From Cannabis sativa (lineage: Eukaryota > Streptophyta > Magnoliopsida > Rosales > Cannabaceae), in assembly GCF_029168945.1 (NCBI RefSeq), contig NC_083603.1:44278406-44342405 (forward strand): 64,000 nucleotides of DNA, read 5' to 3'. The first letter of the stretch is position 1; the number at the start of each line of letters is the position of its first letter. Below, piece after piece: positions 1 through 11,657 of this stretch. A program made the position numbers and the translations under genes. The notes under the pieces are model-generated. The model was not told the origin of the DNA. It saw only the letters and a list, made by a program, of their open reading frames with translations, and ran no database searches.

Positions 1-14
1 GTAGCTTCTTAAGC

Positions 15-404
15 GTGGTGGCGCGTAGCCATAATGAAGTCTTGGCAATCAAGTGTCGGAAGATTGGTCAGTCTAATCCATTGACTGCTGAAGCTTTAGC
101 TGCTCTGGGTGCTTTGACTCTGGCATCTTCTGAAAAATGGGATACCATCTTTTTGGAAGGAGAGTCATTGCTGCTTATGAATAATCTTCAAGGAATTTCT
201 GAACCAATGGAGTCCATTTCCAGTGTGGTCTCTGACTCAATTGCTAAAATGAAAACTTTCAAACAAGTCATTGCAAGTTGGATACCGGCTGAGGCTAACA
301 CTATGGCTCGTAATGTAGCTAGGTGGGCTGCAGATAACAATGTTAATGGCTCATCTTGGATATCAGTTCCTAGTGACTTGGTTTATAAGTGTTACAAAGT
401 ATAA
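15..404 (+). pseudogene. LINE-type RNase H (RVT_3) fragment
   Basis: This 129-codon open frame resembles the C-terminal RNase H-like (RVT_3) domain of plant non-LTR retrotransposons. The visible hallmarks are an AEALAALGAL helix, a beta strand ending FLEGES where the family usually has ESDS, and the late segment ASWIPAEANTMARNVARWA, which matches the usual HVPREAN..AD.LA pattern. The replacement of the expected Asp in ESDS argues against catalysis. It starts at the window edge, so the upstream reverse transcriptase, if present, lies outside. No poly(A) tail is obvious after the stop. A domesticated RVT_3 host gene is possible but less likely. Confidence 0.6.
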
Positions 405-1453
405 TGCCTTTTGACTTTACTAGTTTTTGTAAGTGTAAGTTTAGAGGTATGTAACATAAATATTTTTGGTATAGAAACCAAAGCTTTACATATATACATT
501 ACTTTAATTTATTTTATAGTTTTATAAAGAGGAATTTACTATTTTATAGTTTCATGAACTATTTTATAGTTTTATATAAGACTTTCTCTTCTTTATTTTA
601 TTTTATTTTTTTTAATTAGTGAACTAATTCACGTTTCGCTCAATTATTCTTTTTAGTTTGTTAAATTTCTTTTGCAATGAACCTCTATGCAATAGTAAAT
701 ATCACATCTATTGAATAAGTGAAGAGATTGTATTAATTATATATTACAATAAATTAAAGTAGTATATTATTTTGATGTGTTGGAAAGAAAATAAGGTAAA
801 GAATGAGATTGAGACTATATAAGATTCTTTTGTTATTATATTGTACTATGTGTGTAAATAACTTCACATGGTAAGCTACAACAATTGAAACACATGAACC
901 TAGCAAAAGAAATATTTATAGAGTATTAGCGATATGTAATTTTTTTAGATTAGGGCAATAATTTTGACAAATGGTAGGAATGTGAAAATTATACATTAAA
1001 GTGTAATTATGAAAAAACAAAGTCATAATAACATTAAACACCAGACCTTTTTTTCTTCAAAATAAATTGTTTATTTGAGCTATTGATTTCCATATCTATG
1101 ATTAAAACTCCCATTTAATTATATTACCGAGTTCTCAACTATAAGAAGTCGAACTTCTGATATTTTTTTTACTTTATACGATTTACTTTTTGTTATTTAA
1201 TTATTCTCAATCATTTTAAATCTGATTCACTATCGTTGACTAAAAGCAAAGTCAACAATAAACTTTATGTTTATTATAGAAGTTTTTTTGTTAATTACTT
1301 TTGCACTAAACCCGTTAATTAGTAAATATTAGCGCAATAATTTAAAAATCACTGTAGCGCACTTAAGCTAATAAGGCGTTACATTTTTTCTGCCGAGCGT
1401 TTCATGAGATGCAACTAGTTGATGTTGCTCTAAATTATCGGCATGTGACAAAT
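405..1453. other. AT-rich intergenic DNA, nothing recognised
   Basis: The stretch is AT-rich with short homopolymers. No coding frame, RNA gene or terminal repeat was recognised. Confidence 0.6.
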
Positions 1454-1735
1454 GAACCCCGATGCTTGCTCTGCCAACACAACACTGAAATAATAAACCA
1501 TGCTCTGTTCTTATGTTCCATCATATTTTATTATCTTTCCACTTATTAGCGATGTGAGACTATCTAACAACAGTTGAACTTAAACTTTGATTATCACTTG
1601 CCAAAATCAATGAGTTGCCCAAATTTTTTTTACTCACGTTTCAGGAAAATTATCAAAAGAATTATTGAGCAATTTGTTGTTTTTCTGTAGTGTATATGGT
1701 TTGAACATAATGCTGAGACCCATGGCAAAACTCCA
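1454..1735 (+). pseudogene. Decayed LINE fragment: zinc-binding RVT (zf-RVT) region
   Basis: In the frame starting at 1454 the translation contains a C-x2-C pair (RCLLCQHNTE) followed by NHALFLCS. This is the Cys/His pattern of the zf-RVT domain that follows reverse transcriptase in plant LINEs. In-frame stops follow, then a segment near 1675-1735 (QFVVFL, stop, CIWFEHNAETHGKTPKP) like the Trp-rich stretch between zf-RVT and RNase H. It is therefore a non-coding relic. It is on the same strand as the RNase H fragment at 15-404 but in the wrong order to be the same copy. Confidence 0.5.
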
Positions 1736-1763
1736 AAACCAATCACTGTTATACTTAATTATA

Positions 1764-1845
1764 GAGCATTGCTATTGGGCATCAGTGGTGCCTAGCACTC
1801 TTAAGACGTGTCGCTTTACGATTGACTAGCGATACTCCCTAAAGA
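1764..1845 (+). mobile_element. Truncated MITE, same family as 14967-15142
   Basis: The terminal stretch beginning GAGCATTGCTATTGGGC and the internal block GACTAGCGATACTCCCTAAA match the reverse complement of the complete MITE at 14967-15142. The second terminus is not recognisable, so this looks like a half-element. Confidence 0.5.
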
Positions 1846-2595
1846 AGTAGTACACAAAGCCTTATATAAGCAACTCAAACTGAGGGGTACCCAAGTTAAT
1901 TAATTAAAAAAAAAAAAATTCAGGAACTAACTAGACAAACCTGCTACATTTGACAGATCACTAGATGAGACTAGTAGTAGCAGTACACCAAGTTAATAAA
2001 ATCTCCCACAGTATTGGACTATAAAAAAATTAAACTAAAAAATTCTCCTAGATGCCGAAACAGATAAATAGTGCATCAGTACACAAAAAAAAATACATTA
2101 TTTAAAAATATGAACACAAAACTAAAAAAAAATTGTTGAAATTAATATAAAATAATATGGCATTATTTTTTTAAAATATTAAAAAGAAATTTAAATTATT
2201 ATTTTATTATTGGGATTTAGTGTAAATGTAAGGGACCCCAAATATAATGTCCAAGAGTATTTTTTCTTTCTCATTTAAAAAACCCGGGAAAACTCTACAA
2301 ATCACTTCTTTCCCACATTATCCTTCCAACAGCAGCACACTGTTGCTAAATACTCAAGGCTAAAATCGACATTTCACTAAAAATCAAGACTCAACAGAGT
2401 AAGCTTCACTTCAACAATAAATAAAAATAAAAGGCTTATAAGAAGAAGTGTAATTTCCACTCCCAAACTTTTTTTTTTGTTCTTTTTCTTTATGAAATTC
2501 ATTTTCTTTCTTTCTTCTTCGCTCTGTTATTCTAGTGTTCCTCACTCCTCTGTTTCTCTTCTTCACCAAGAAAACCATAAAATCCCTCTCCTTCC
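1846..2595. other. Upstream region of the O-fucosyltransferase gene
   Basis: AT-rich DNA with a pyrimidine-rich leader just before the ATG at 2596. A TATA-like string, CTTATAAGAAG, lies near 2434-2446, about 155 bases upstream of the start. No other element was recognised. The promoter assignment is an inference. Confidence 0.35.
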
Positions 2596-4550
2596 ATGGC
2601 TTCTTCCATACCCAGACCAAGAACAATCATGAAGAGCTCCATCATAGCAATCAACCCATCTTTCCCATTCCTCCATTTCCTCCCACCTTCACCTCTCACA
2701 GCCCTTCTCTTCTCTCCCCGAAAAAACCCGAAAAGCCTCCACCTTTGCACCAACTTCTCCACCACTCTCCTCCTCTTCTCACTCTCTCTCCTCTTCTCCA
2801 TCACATTCTTGCTCGGAATCTTCCTCCTCGGCTTCCTCCGCTCATACCAAAACTCCCCTCTTCCATGCTCTGTTTCATCCTCTCCTGAATTCTTTGCAGC
2901 CTCGCTCTCTTCAATGTCTTCCTCCTCTCTTTTGGACAAAGAAGAAGGAGTGCCTAGGCTTTCATACAGTGCCATGGTGCCATTACCGGCTCACGGTCTC
3001 TCCGGTAACCTTTCTGAGCCGGAGAGGGAGTTCTGGCAGCAGCCGGATGGAGACGGGTACAGGCCTTGCCTAGATTTCAGTATTGGGTATCGAAAAGCCT
3101 CGGCCGAAATCTCTAAGGAGAAGAAAAGGTATCTTATGGTGGTGGCTTCAGGTGGATTAAACCAGCAGAGGAATCAGATTGTTGATGCTGTTGTAATTGC
3201 TAGGATTCTTGAGGCTTCTTTGGTTCTTCCCATTTTACAGGTCAATCTGATTTGGGGAGATGAAAGGTAAAATATTATTATTGAAAGACTCTGTTTTTAT
3301 TTTTCTTTTTCTGATATTCTTTTCTTGTATTGTTTTCAAGTGAATTTTCGGATATATTTGATGTTGAACATTTCAAGAAGACTTTACAAGCTGATGTTCG
3401 AGTAGTATCGACGATTCCCTCTTCACATTTAATGTTAAGACAACCAATTCACTCCAAGATTCCTCGTGACATCACTCCAAATTGGATTCATTCAAGATTC
3501 TTTAATCAAGTATTTACTATATACTAATTCATAATTAATGGAATCTCATTCTTCTTCTTCTTCTTCTTTCTTTCTTAATTGTTAACTTTCATTCTTTTAA
3601 TTACTATTAGTTGAATAAAGATGGGCTTCTCATACTCAAAGGGTTAGATTCTAAGCTCACCAAGAATCTTCCCCCTGATTTACAGAAGCTTAAATGTAAG
3701 GTAAGGTATAATATATAGATATATATTTTTCTATCCTCCTTTTCTTTTAGAGTAATAATAACTTGGGTATTGCTCTTCTTTCTTTTAGGTAGCATTTCAT
3801 GCTTTGAGATTTGCAGCACCAATAAGAGAGTTGGGAGAACAATTAGCAAAGAGAATGTGGATAGAGGGTCCGTACATTGCTCTACATCTCCGGCTAGAGA
3901 AAGATGTTTGGGTTAGAACCGGTTGCCAAACCGGTCTAGGACCCGAATTCGACCGAGTCATAGCCAAGGTCCGCGAATCCGAGCCTGAGTTCCTAACAGG
4001 GAGCCTAAACATGAGCCATACACAGCGAAAACTCGCAGGTTTATGCCCGCTTAACGCCTTTGAAATGGCTCGGTTTTTGAAGGCGCTAGGGGCACCGAAG
4101 AGTACTCGAATATACAACGCGGGAGGAGAGCCATTCGGTGGCAGCAGGGCTATGCAGCCACTCATTTCTGAGTATCCAAATCTCGTGACGAAGGAGATGT
4201 TGGCGCGCCAAGGCGAGCTTGCCCGGTTCGCCAACAAGTCCTCTGCTTTGGCTGCAATTGACTACATTGTGTGCCTTAGTAGCGACGTGTTTGTGCCATC
4301 ACACGGGGGAAACATGGGGCGTGCGTTGCAGGGTCACAGAGCCTATGTTGGCCATAGGAAGTTCATTAAGCCTAACAAGAGAGCCATGTTGCCTTTCTTT
4401 GAAGACACCACCATTTCTGAGGCTGAGTTGAGCAGTGTGGTGAAGGAGCTTCACGCTAAGTCGTTAGGTCAGCCTGAGCTGAGGAATTACAGACGAGAGC
4501 GTGATGTCATTGCTTACCCTGTTCCTGAGTGTTTGTGTCAAAAACCATAA
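2596..4550 (+). CDS. O-fucosyltransferase family protein (4 exons)
   Basis: Predicted exons are 2596-3266, 3341-3509, 3611-3700 and 3789-4550. All junctions are GT-AG and keep the frame, giving 563 residues, normal for plant O-FucT-like proteins (GT106/GT65-related). Residues about 56-80 form one hydrophobic helix, a type II signal anchor, so the catalytic domain should lie in the Golgi lumen. Family motifs visible: VVASGGLNQQRNQIVDAV (about 181-198), the HLRLEKD block (343-349; the family has HLRxExD), and DVFVPSHGGNMGRAL (476-490), the usual nucleotide-sugar-binding C-terminal motif. The likely role is transfer of fucose or a related sugar from a nucleotide sugar to a cell-wall glycan or protein; the acceptor cannot be read from sequence. 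The first ATG is chosen because it precedes the anchor in frame. No defect is visible. Confidence 0.88.
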
Positions 4551-4954
4551 GAAGACACAAATGGTTTTCTTATTGGAAAGTTTCACACTATGAAATTTGT
4601 TTGGTGCTGTTATTCTTTTGCATTTTAGCTTAAAATGTTAAGCGTAACGCTTCTAATAATAAGTAGTAGAATTTCATTTTGGTTAAAGACGTTTTCTACG
4701 TGTAACTAACCAACCGTTAGTGATTGTCTTACTTTTTTTTTTTTCTTTACGTGGAAATAAGCCAATTCTGTTCCAAAATGACAGATATTTATTTTACTAT
4801 AGTTTTTTTTTTGAGATATTTTACTATAATTAAATATTGAATTCAGGGTAGATAAAAAATTTGATTGGATGGATTTTTTTTAATCATTTTTGTAATCTCT
4901 AATTATTAATAAAAAGAAAATATTGAATTCACATATTTTAATTTATTACAATAT
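4551..4954. other. AT-rich spacer between O-FucT gene and copia element
   Basis: Contains the presumed 3' UTR of the O-FucT gene and poly(T)/AT-rich DNA. The five bases before 4955 (AATAT) are the left target-site duplication of the copia insertion. Confidence 0.5.
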
Positions 4955-5398
4955 TGTTGGACACCACAACACGTGAAAAACGTAATTACTTTATTATTGT
5001 AAAAGTAATTATACCAAGACTTGAACACTTTTTACTAGACCACAATACACCAAATACTCACACTCTTATTTTAATACTATACACTTTTTTACAACACTCT
5101 TGTGTATAACTCACACTTTTGAAAGACTTTAGGGACACTTTAGAACACACTCTCACTCTTTTGAACACACTTTGAAGACACTCTTGTTGGATGCACAACT
5201 TGAAGACCCATGACCCCTATTTATACTACTCAAAAGAAACCAACTATAATATTCTAGATAATTCTAACTAATTGTGTTACTAAAATATTCTTGAAACTTC
5301 TAATGACTATTACTCTCTGTGATTCTGGAAAATTCTATAATATTACCAAAATGATAGAAAGTTCTAGATACTTGTAGAGTAGGTGTTGATCTTTAACA
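4955..5398 (-). repeat. 3' LTR of copia element
   Basis: It differs from its partner at 11211-11652 by roughly six substitutions and a few bases of indels, all within the first ~170 bases. The remainder is identical. Confidence 0.93.
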
Positions 5399-5410
5399 CT
5401 CCCCCTCAAC

Positions 5411-8400
5411 ACCAACTCTTCATACTGAGTTGGTCTCTCAGCTTCTGAAATCTCGTTGTGCTAAGTCCTTTAGTGAATAAGTTTGCTACTTGATCTTTGC
5501 TCTTCACTTGGTGCATCTCTAATTCTTCTTGAAGTACTTTCTCCCTGAGAAAATGGTAATGCACCTCCACATGCTTTGCTCAAGCATGAAATACTGGATT
5601 CTCTGCTAGACGAATAGCAGATTGATTGTCACAATATAGTGGCACTGCAGAATCTGTAGATTGGTGTAGATCCTTCATTAGTTGCATCAACCACGTACTC
5701 TCTTGAGCTGCCATTCGTCGCCGCTTTATACTCGCTCGTGGTTGACAAAGACACTGTTGGTTGCCTTTTGCTACACCAAGACACTACTCCAGATCCAATC
5801 TTGAATACATACCCAGTAGTTGATCGTCGGGTATCATGATCTCCAGCATAATCGCATCGCAGTAGCCAATGATCTTAACCTCATCCCCTTTCTTATAGAA
5901 GAGACCATAGTTAATGGTATCTTTGACATACCTCAGTATTCGTCGTACTACTTCCAAATGTGGCTTCTTTGGTTGCTGCATATATCGACTTACTACTCCA
6001 ACTGCATAAGAAATATCTGGTCGAGTCAATGTAAGGTAGATTAGACTTCCCACCAGTTGTCGATACATTGCTCCATCTTGCAAGTCCTTCCCAGCATGAG
6101 TACATAGCTTAGCATTAGCTTCCATAGGTGTTGAGATGGGCTTGCACTCGAGCATTCCAAATCTTTGCAGCAAATCTTTAGCATACTTTTGCTGACAGAA
6201 AAATAAGCCTTCCTCAGTTCGATCAACTTCTAATCCAAGGAAGTGTTTCAATTCTCCAAGCTCCTTCATTTGAAAGCGTACTGATAGGTTCTCTTTTGTT
6301 TGATAAATTTCTGCATCATCATCTCCAGTGATAATGAGATCATCGACATATACCAGAACAATTGCGATCTTTGCTTCCTTTACTTTGACGAATAAGCTTG
6401 AATCTGCATGTGTCATAGAATATCCGCTTTCTACTAAAAACTCAGCAATCTTTCCATACCATGCTCGTGGAGCTTGCTTTAATCCATAGAGCGCCTTTTT
6501 CAGTTTGCAAACATAGTCAGGATGTGCTTTATCCTCAAATCCTCTTGGTTGCACCATGTATATCTCTCGATCCAGTTCTCCATGTAGAAAGGCATTCTTC
6601 ACATCCATCCGCCATAGCTTCCAGTCTTTACTAGCTGCAAGTGCTAACAGAACTCGCACTGTTGTAATTTTAGCGACTGGGCTAAATGTCTCGTCATAAT
6701 CTAGCCCATATTGTTGAGAGAATCCTCGAGCAACTAACCGAGCATTGTATCTCTCAATTGAACCATCAGGACGAGTTTTTACCTTGTAGACCCATTTGCA
6801 CAAAATGGGTTTCACTTCCTTCGGCTTTGGTACCAACTCCCAAGTCTGATTCTTTGCTAGCGCACTTATTTCTTCTTTCATAGCTCCTAGCCACTTGGAG
6901 TTTTGGTATGCCTCTTCATATGACTCTGGTTCTCTGAACTTTTCTTCTTTAGCTACAACAGCATTAGCATATTTCGGATTTGGCTTTCACGCTCTTGTTG
7001 ATCTCCGAAGTTCTGGTTGACTATCATCATGTCCTTCTCTTTGATGCACCCCCGTTGGCCATGGATTCTGAGGTGCCTCATCCTCGGTGTTTTCTTCTTC
7101 ATCTGTATCTTGTGTTGTAGGTAACTCAACAATTTGCTCCCCCATTTTCTTATGCAATTCATCTTCCATTTCTTTAGAATCTGGTAATGCTTCCTTTTGC
7201 GATGACCACCATGATGATGTCTCATCAAAGACCACATTCCTTGATGTATAGCACTTTCCAGTTGTAGGGTCGCAACATCTCTACCCTTTCCGTTGGCTGT
7301 CGTATCCCACAAAGATACATCGTATCGCCTTCTTGTCAAATTTGCTACATAGGTGGCTTGGCACGAATACGTAGCACACACAACCAAATACTCGAAAGTG
7401 ACTTACTGCAGGTTTACAAGCCCACAATTTTTCAAAGGATGAAACGAACCCTAACTTAGCCTGGGGAAGCCTATTGATTACATGAGCGGCTGTCTTCATA
7501 CCTTCAGCCCAAAATCTCCCTGGAACATTCTTTGCATGTAGCATGCTTCGACATGTTTCTGCAAGATGGCGATTCTTCCTCTCGGCTACTCCATTCTCTT
7601 GTGGCGTATTTGCACATGTGAATTGATGGCGTATGCGGCATTCTCGAAGATACTCAGAAAATTCATCTGAGGTATATTCGCCAACGTTGTCTGTTCGGAG
7701 GCATTGGATTTTCTTGCCGACTTCTCCTTCTACTATTTCTTTAAACTCTTTAAATTTTGAAAAAGTTTCAGATTTTTCTTTCATAAAGAAAACCCATACG
7801 TACCTTGAGAAGTCGTCGATGAATGTAACCATGTACCGCATGTCGCTGATTGATGGTTGTTTGACTCGCCCAAACACGTCAGAATGGACCAGCTCCAATG
7901 GTGCTTTGGCTTTGAACTTTGAATCTTCATACGGTAACTGATGCACCTTACCGTATTGGCAGCCAGCACATACGTTCTCTGTTCTGACCTCGAGTTGAGG
8001 AAGACCCTTTAACATAGACTTCTTCATCATCACCTTGAGTTTATGATAACTGACATGTCCTAGCCTTGCATGCCACAAATCTGTTGTTTCATTCTTCCGA
8101 GTCTTGTCTACATAAGCAGACTCTGCTGACATTACATAGACAGACTCTAAGCGTCATCCTTTCGTCATCGGTGTTCCAGAGATTTCAAGATCTCGGTAGA
8201 TCTTGACATTTTGAGGGCCGAATACGACATGGTGGCCTGTCGCCGTAAGTTGCACCACTGATAGTAAGTTTTTCTTCATCCCAGGTACATGGTAGACATC
8301 CTGGAGTGAAACTTCTTTTGGGCTGAATCTCGGCGTGATTGTAGTTTTACCGATGTGTGCAATCGGTAATCTTGAGTTGTTGGCTGTCACCACTACGCGA

Positions 8401-8513
8401 CCACCTTTATATTCTATCATGTCTTGCAACTTCTCTTCATCTCCTGTCATATGATTTGAGCAGCCAGAGTCGACTATCCAATCGTTATTGTAGTCGATCT
8501 TTCCCCGGAACAA
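5411..8513 (-). pseudogene. copia pol: protease, integrase, RT, RNase H (broken)
   Basis: One minus-strand frame from about 8513 to 5784 carries protease (DSGCSNHM), pre-integrase HxxxxH/CxxC zinc motif ([14 protein letters not shown]), the integrase core with Asp, Asp and Glu ([22 protein letters not shown]), and reverse transcriptase ([30 protein letters not shown]). Three stops interrupt it: TGA at 8154-8156, TAG at 7281-7283 and TGA at 6987-6989. Near 5855 a single missing base shifts the frame just after GYCDA, so RNase H continues in another frame, with further decay, to about 5411. Integrase RTDNVGEY has Val where the family has Gly. The protein is not expressible as a whole. Each of the three stops needs only one C-to-T type change from a sense codon. 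Confidence 0.9.
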
Positions 8514-8525
8514 GGCATGTCAAAG

Positions 8526-8993
8526 CTAATTCTTCTTCCTCCACTGCGAATGATGCTTCTGCGTCCCATTCTTCATCACTTGTCCTTTCTGCATTTGATG
8601 TGGCTGCATTGTCTTCTGCAGTTTTCTTCTTGAACCAACAACTTTTAGCCATGTGGCCATACTTGCCACAGTTGTAGCATTTTCCATCAAATTTATTGTT
8701 ATTCTTTGATTAACCACCCCGTTTGTCTTTATTTTGAGCTCCCCCTGTTTGGGAGCTCCCATTATGACTATCATTGTCATCATGTTTTCTAGTATTTCTA
8801 CTAGTATTTGGTCGGGGTCGTCCTTTCTTGTCTCTACTAAAGAGTGCTTCTTCGTCACTCTTTAATGAGACTCTAGACGTTTGCTTAGCTAACGCTGGTC
8901 ACGCCAAGTTTTCTAACTCAACAAGAGAAGGTTGGCTTGGCCAACCTTGTATTGCAGCAATAAAAGTTCTATATTCTGGCCTTAATCCATGAA
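8526..8993 (-). pseudogene. copia gag C-terminal part with CCHC zinc knuckle
   Basis: Near 8645-8700 the minus strand encodes CYNCGKYGHMAKSC, the CCHC nucleocapsid knuckle. Close to 8930-8990 it encodes LRPEYRTFIAAIQGW, typical of the copia gag middle. It is separated from the N-terminal gag half by the MULE, and a frameshift separates it from the protease frame downstream. Confidence 0.8.
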
Positions 8994-10650
8994 GGAATAA
9001 TTGCGGCAAAAGTCCCCAAAAACTTGAGGTTGATGCCGATTAGTCCTCAACCTCAAAAATTGGCGGTGAAAATACCTAAGGTCCCAATTTTTGTTTGTCT
9101 GTTGGTCCTTTTTCTAACGGATCCGTTAAATTCAAATGAAATGCCACGTGTCAAATTTTTATTGGTCCAAATAATAATTTTAATTAAAAAAAATTTAAAT
9201 AAAATAAAAAACTAAAAAAAAAACATTTTAAAATCATAAATTTATTATTTTTTTCTTTTTTTTTTCTTATTCATCTTTTTCATGAACTCAGTCAGCCACG
9301 AGGGTTCGATCGGAACACCACCACGAGATCTTTGAGACCTGGAGAAACCATTCATAAATTTCATCTTGAGACTAATGATAGTCATAAAATTATTTTTTTT
9401 TTCTTTTGTTTCTTTTTCTTTTTTCTTTCTCCTTATTCACCCTCACTGCCCATAAACCACCCATATAAAAAACTCACCACCCACATCCACCATCTACAAC
9501 AGTATACGATTCCCATTTAAATAAATAAATAATTAATCAATAATGATTGATGATGAAGATGAATCCTAACAAATCTCAACATTCTCATCTCAACAATCAA
9601 TAAACTAAAAAGAATTATTTTAAAATCATCAAACAACTTTTTTTATTCTTTTTTTCTTCTTTTCTTTTTCCTCTTCGTTAGGATTCTTCTTTCAGCCACA
9701 CATTATTCTTACCCATCCTCAAATTTTGGTATATAAAATAAATCCAAATATATATTAATGTAGAAAAAAAAATACAGTAAAGATTCAAAATGTTCTTATT
9801 CCATTCCCAGTAAACCTAAACCCATTCTGAGTAAAAAAACCCAAAATGGAAAATCAAATTCCCAGTAAACCCAAACCCAGATTTAACTCACACATCAGAA
9901 AAAAAATCAAACTATACCCGAATTGAAATCTTCGTCTTCATCTTCTTCTTCTCTGTCCATGTCTCTTTTCACAAGCTTAGATCGCATAAGGAGAGAGATG
10001 AAAGAGGATTTGGGCTTCAATGGTCTCGGTCTAATCACCGTCGGAGAGCGATCTGTGAAGATGCTCCATAAACATTGTTGATGAGGGCCGATTGGCTCGC
10101 CGTAGACGGGATCGAGGATGATGACAGGAAATGGCAAGCTCAAAACGTGGTTTGGGTTTTTAATGCAAGAGTTGTTTATGTGTGTCTATGCTCCATGAAG
10201 AAGGAAGGTCTTATGCTCCACAAAGAAAAAAAAGTGGGCTGGGGTCGAGCTCATGGTGGTGGTGGTGGAGGAAGCTGAACAAGGAACAAAGAGTTTTTGA
10301 AAGAAAACAAAAACTGACCAAATCGTGGTCTTTCCTCCATGAAGAAGAAGAAGGAGAAAAACAAATAAAAAATAAAATAAAAATAAAAATAAAAGTGTTA
10401 AAGTTTTTATTCATTTTTTAATAAATTAATTATTATTTAAATTATTTAAATTCTTTTTAATTAAAAATATGATTTGGACCAATAAAAATTTGACACGTGG
10501 TATTTCATTTGAATTTAACGGATCCGTTAGAAAAAGGACCAACAGACAAATAAAAATTGAGACCTTAGGTATTTTCACCGCCAATTTTTGAGGTTGAGGA
10601 CTAATCGGCATCAACCTCAAGTTTTTGGGGACTTTTGCCGCAATTATCCC
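8994..10650. mobile_element. Non-autonomous Mutator-like element (MULE) in gag
   Basis: The terminal inverted repeats are about 205 bp and differ at only a handful of positions (left from 8994, GGAATAATTGCGGC; right ending at 10650). The 9-bp direct repeat ATCCATGAA lies at 8985-8993 and 10651-10659. Long TIRs plus a 9-bp TSD define the Mutator superfamily. No transposase is encoded. The interior has GC-richer blocks (about 9280-9350 and 9930-10160) that could be captured host fragments, but I do not recognise their source. Confidence 0.9.
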
Positions 10651-10659
10651 ATCCATGAA

Positions 10660-11116
10660 TAATAATTCTTCTAATTCTAGCATCTGACATGCCAGCACCA
10701 GAGTCTAATGCAGAGATTTCGCGACAAAGAGATTTTACCTTGGTGAAGTATTGGTTGATCGTCATGTCGCGTTGCCTGATTGAGAGAAGCTCATTCTCCA
10801 GAAGCTGCAATCTTGTATCATTCTTCTTGGTGAACAGCGATGCAAAAGTATCCCATGCTTCCTTCGGTGTCTTCGCCGGTCTGATGTGCTCCAACATCTC
10901 ATCTTCGACTGTGGTCCGAATCGCAAACATGGCTTTGCCCGCTTTAATCTTCCATTTCTTTAAAGCGGATGCATCCTCTGGTTGTGTGACTTCATTGCCA
11001 CCAACGATCTCCCATAAGTCTTGGCCTTGGAGATATGCCTCCATGTGCATCGACCACGTGTTGTAATTTTGGTTGTTAAGTTTCTTAATTCCGCCGACCA
11101 CTTGAAGGTCACCCAT
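10660..11116 (-). pseudogene. copia gag N-terminal part, disrupted by MULE
   Basis: The minus-strand frame starting at 11116 encodes a copia gag (UBN2-type) with LNNQNYNTWSMHMEAYL near the N-terminus and PKEAWDTFASLFTKKN further on. It breaks off after RRIIIHG where the MULE enters, and the reading resumes at 8984 with LRPEYR. The initiating ATG is about 95 bases inside the 5' LTR boundary, as expected after the primer-binding site. Confidence 0.88.
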
Positions 11117-11197
11117 CGTGCAAACTCTGTAGTATTAAACCACACACGATCACTCTAAGAAACTCAACAAAGGACTTTCGGAACGAACTCGATCCGG

Positions 11198-11209
11198 CTC
11201 TGATACCAC
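11198..11209 (-). other. tRNA-iMet primer-binding site of copia element
   Basis: The minus strand reads TGGTATCAGAGC immediately inside the 5' LTR, matching the 3' end complement of plant initiator tRNA-Met. It fixes the element's orientation as minus. Confidence 0.9.
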
Positions 11210-11210
11210 T

Positions 11211-11652
11211 TGTTGGACACCACAACACGTGAAAATGTAATTACTTTATTATTGAAAAAGTAATTACACCAAGACTTAGAACACTTTTTACTAGACTACA
11301 ATACACCAAATACTCACACTCTTATTTTAATACTATACACTTTTACAACACTCTTGTTTATAACTCACACTTTTGAAAGACTTTAGGGACACTTTAGAAC
11401 ACACTCTCACTCTTTTGAACACACTTTGAAGACACTCTTGTTGGATGCACAACTTGAAGACCCATGACCCCTATTTATACTACTCAAAAGAAACCAACTA
11501 TAATATTCTAGATAATTCTAACTAATTGTGTTACTAAAATATTCTTGAAACTTCTAATGACTATTACTCTCTGTGATTCTGGAAAATTCTATAATATTAC
11601 CAAAATGATAGAAAGTTCTAGATACTTGTAGAGTAGGTGTTGATCTTTAACA
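11211..11652 (-). repeat. 5' LTR of copia element
   Basis: 442 bp, TG...CA ends, followed by the AATAT duplication at 11653-11657. A TATA-like GTATAAATAGG lies on the minus strand near 11470-11480. Confidence 0.93.
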
Positions 11653-11657
11653 AATAT

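Larger units (their letters stand above)
4955..11652 (-). mobile_element. Ty1/copia LTR retrotransposon with nested MULE
   Basis: Two LTRs of about 443 bp (4955-5398 and 11211-11652) run TGTTGG...TAACA, are about 98% identical by eye, and are flanked by AATAT on both sides. Coding is on the minus strand, so the 5' LTR is at the right. Next to it (11198-11209) the minus strand reads TGGTATCAGAGC, the initiator tRNA-Met primer-binding site. A purine-rich tract (minus GTTGAGGGGGAG, 5399-5410) abuts the left LTR. Order on the minus strand is gag, protease, integrase, reverse transcriptase, RNase H, which defines copia. A MULE splits gag, and stops and frameshifts make it non-autonomous now, although the LTRs are young. 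Confidence 0.95.

Noticed and set aside
2532..2975. Antisense open frame opposite exon 1 of the O-fucosyltransferase gene
   Set aside because: Shadow frame in a pyrimidine-rich exon; the plus-strand frame has the family motifs.
10075..10421. Short plus-strand frames inside the MULE
   Set aside because: No domain, low complexity (GGT and AAG runs), no evidence of coding.
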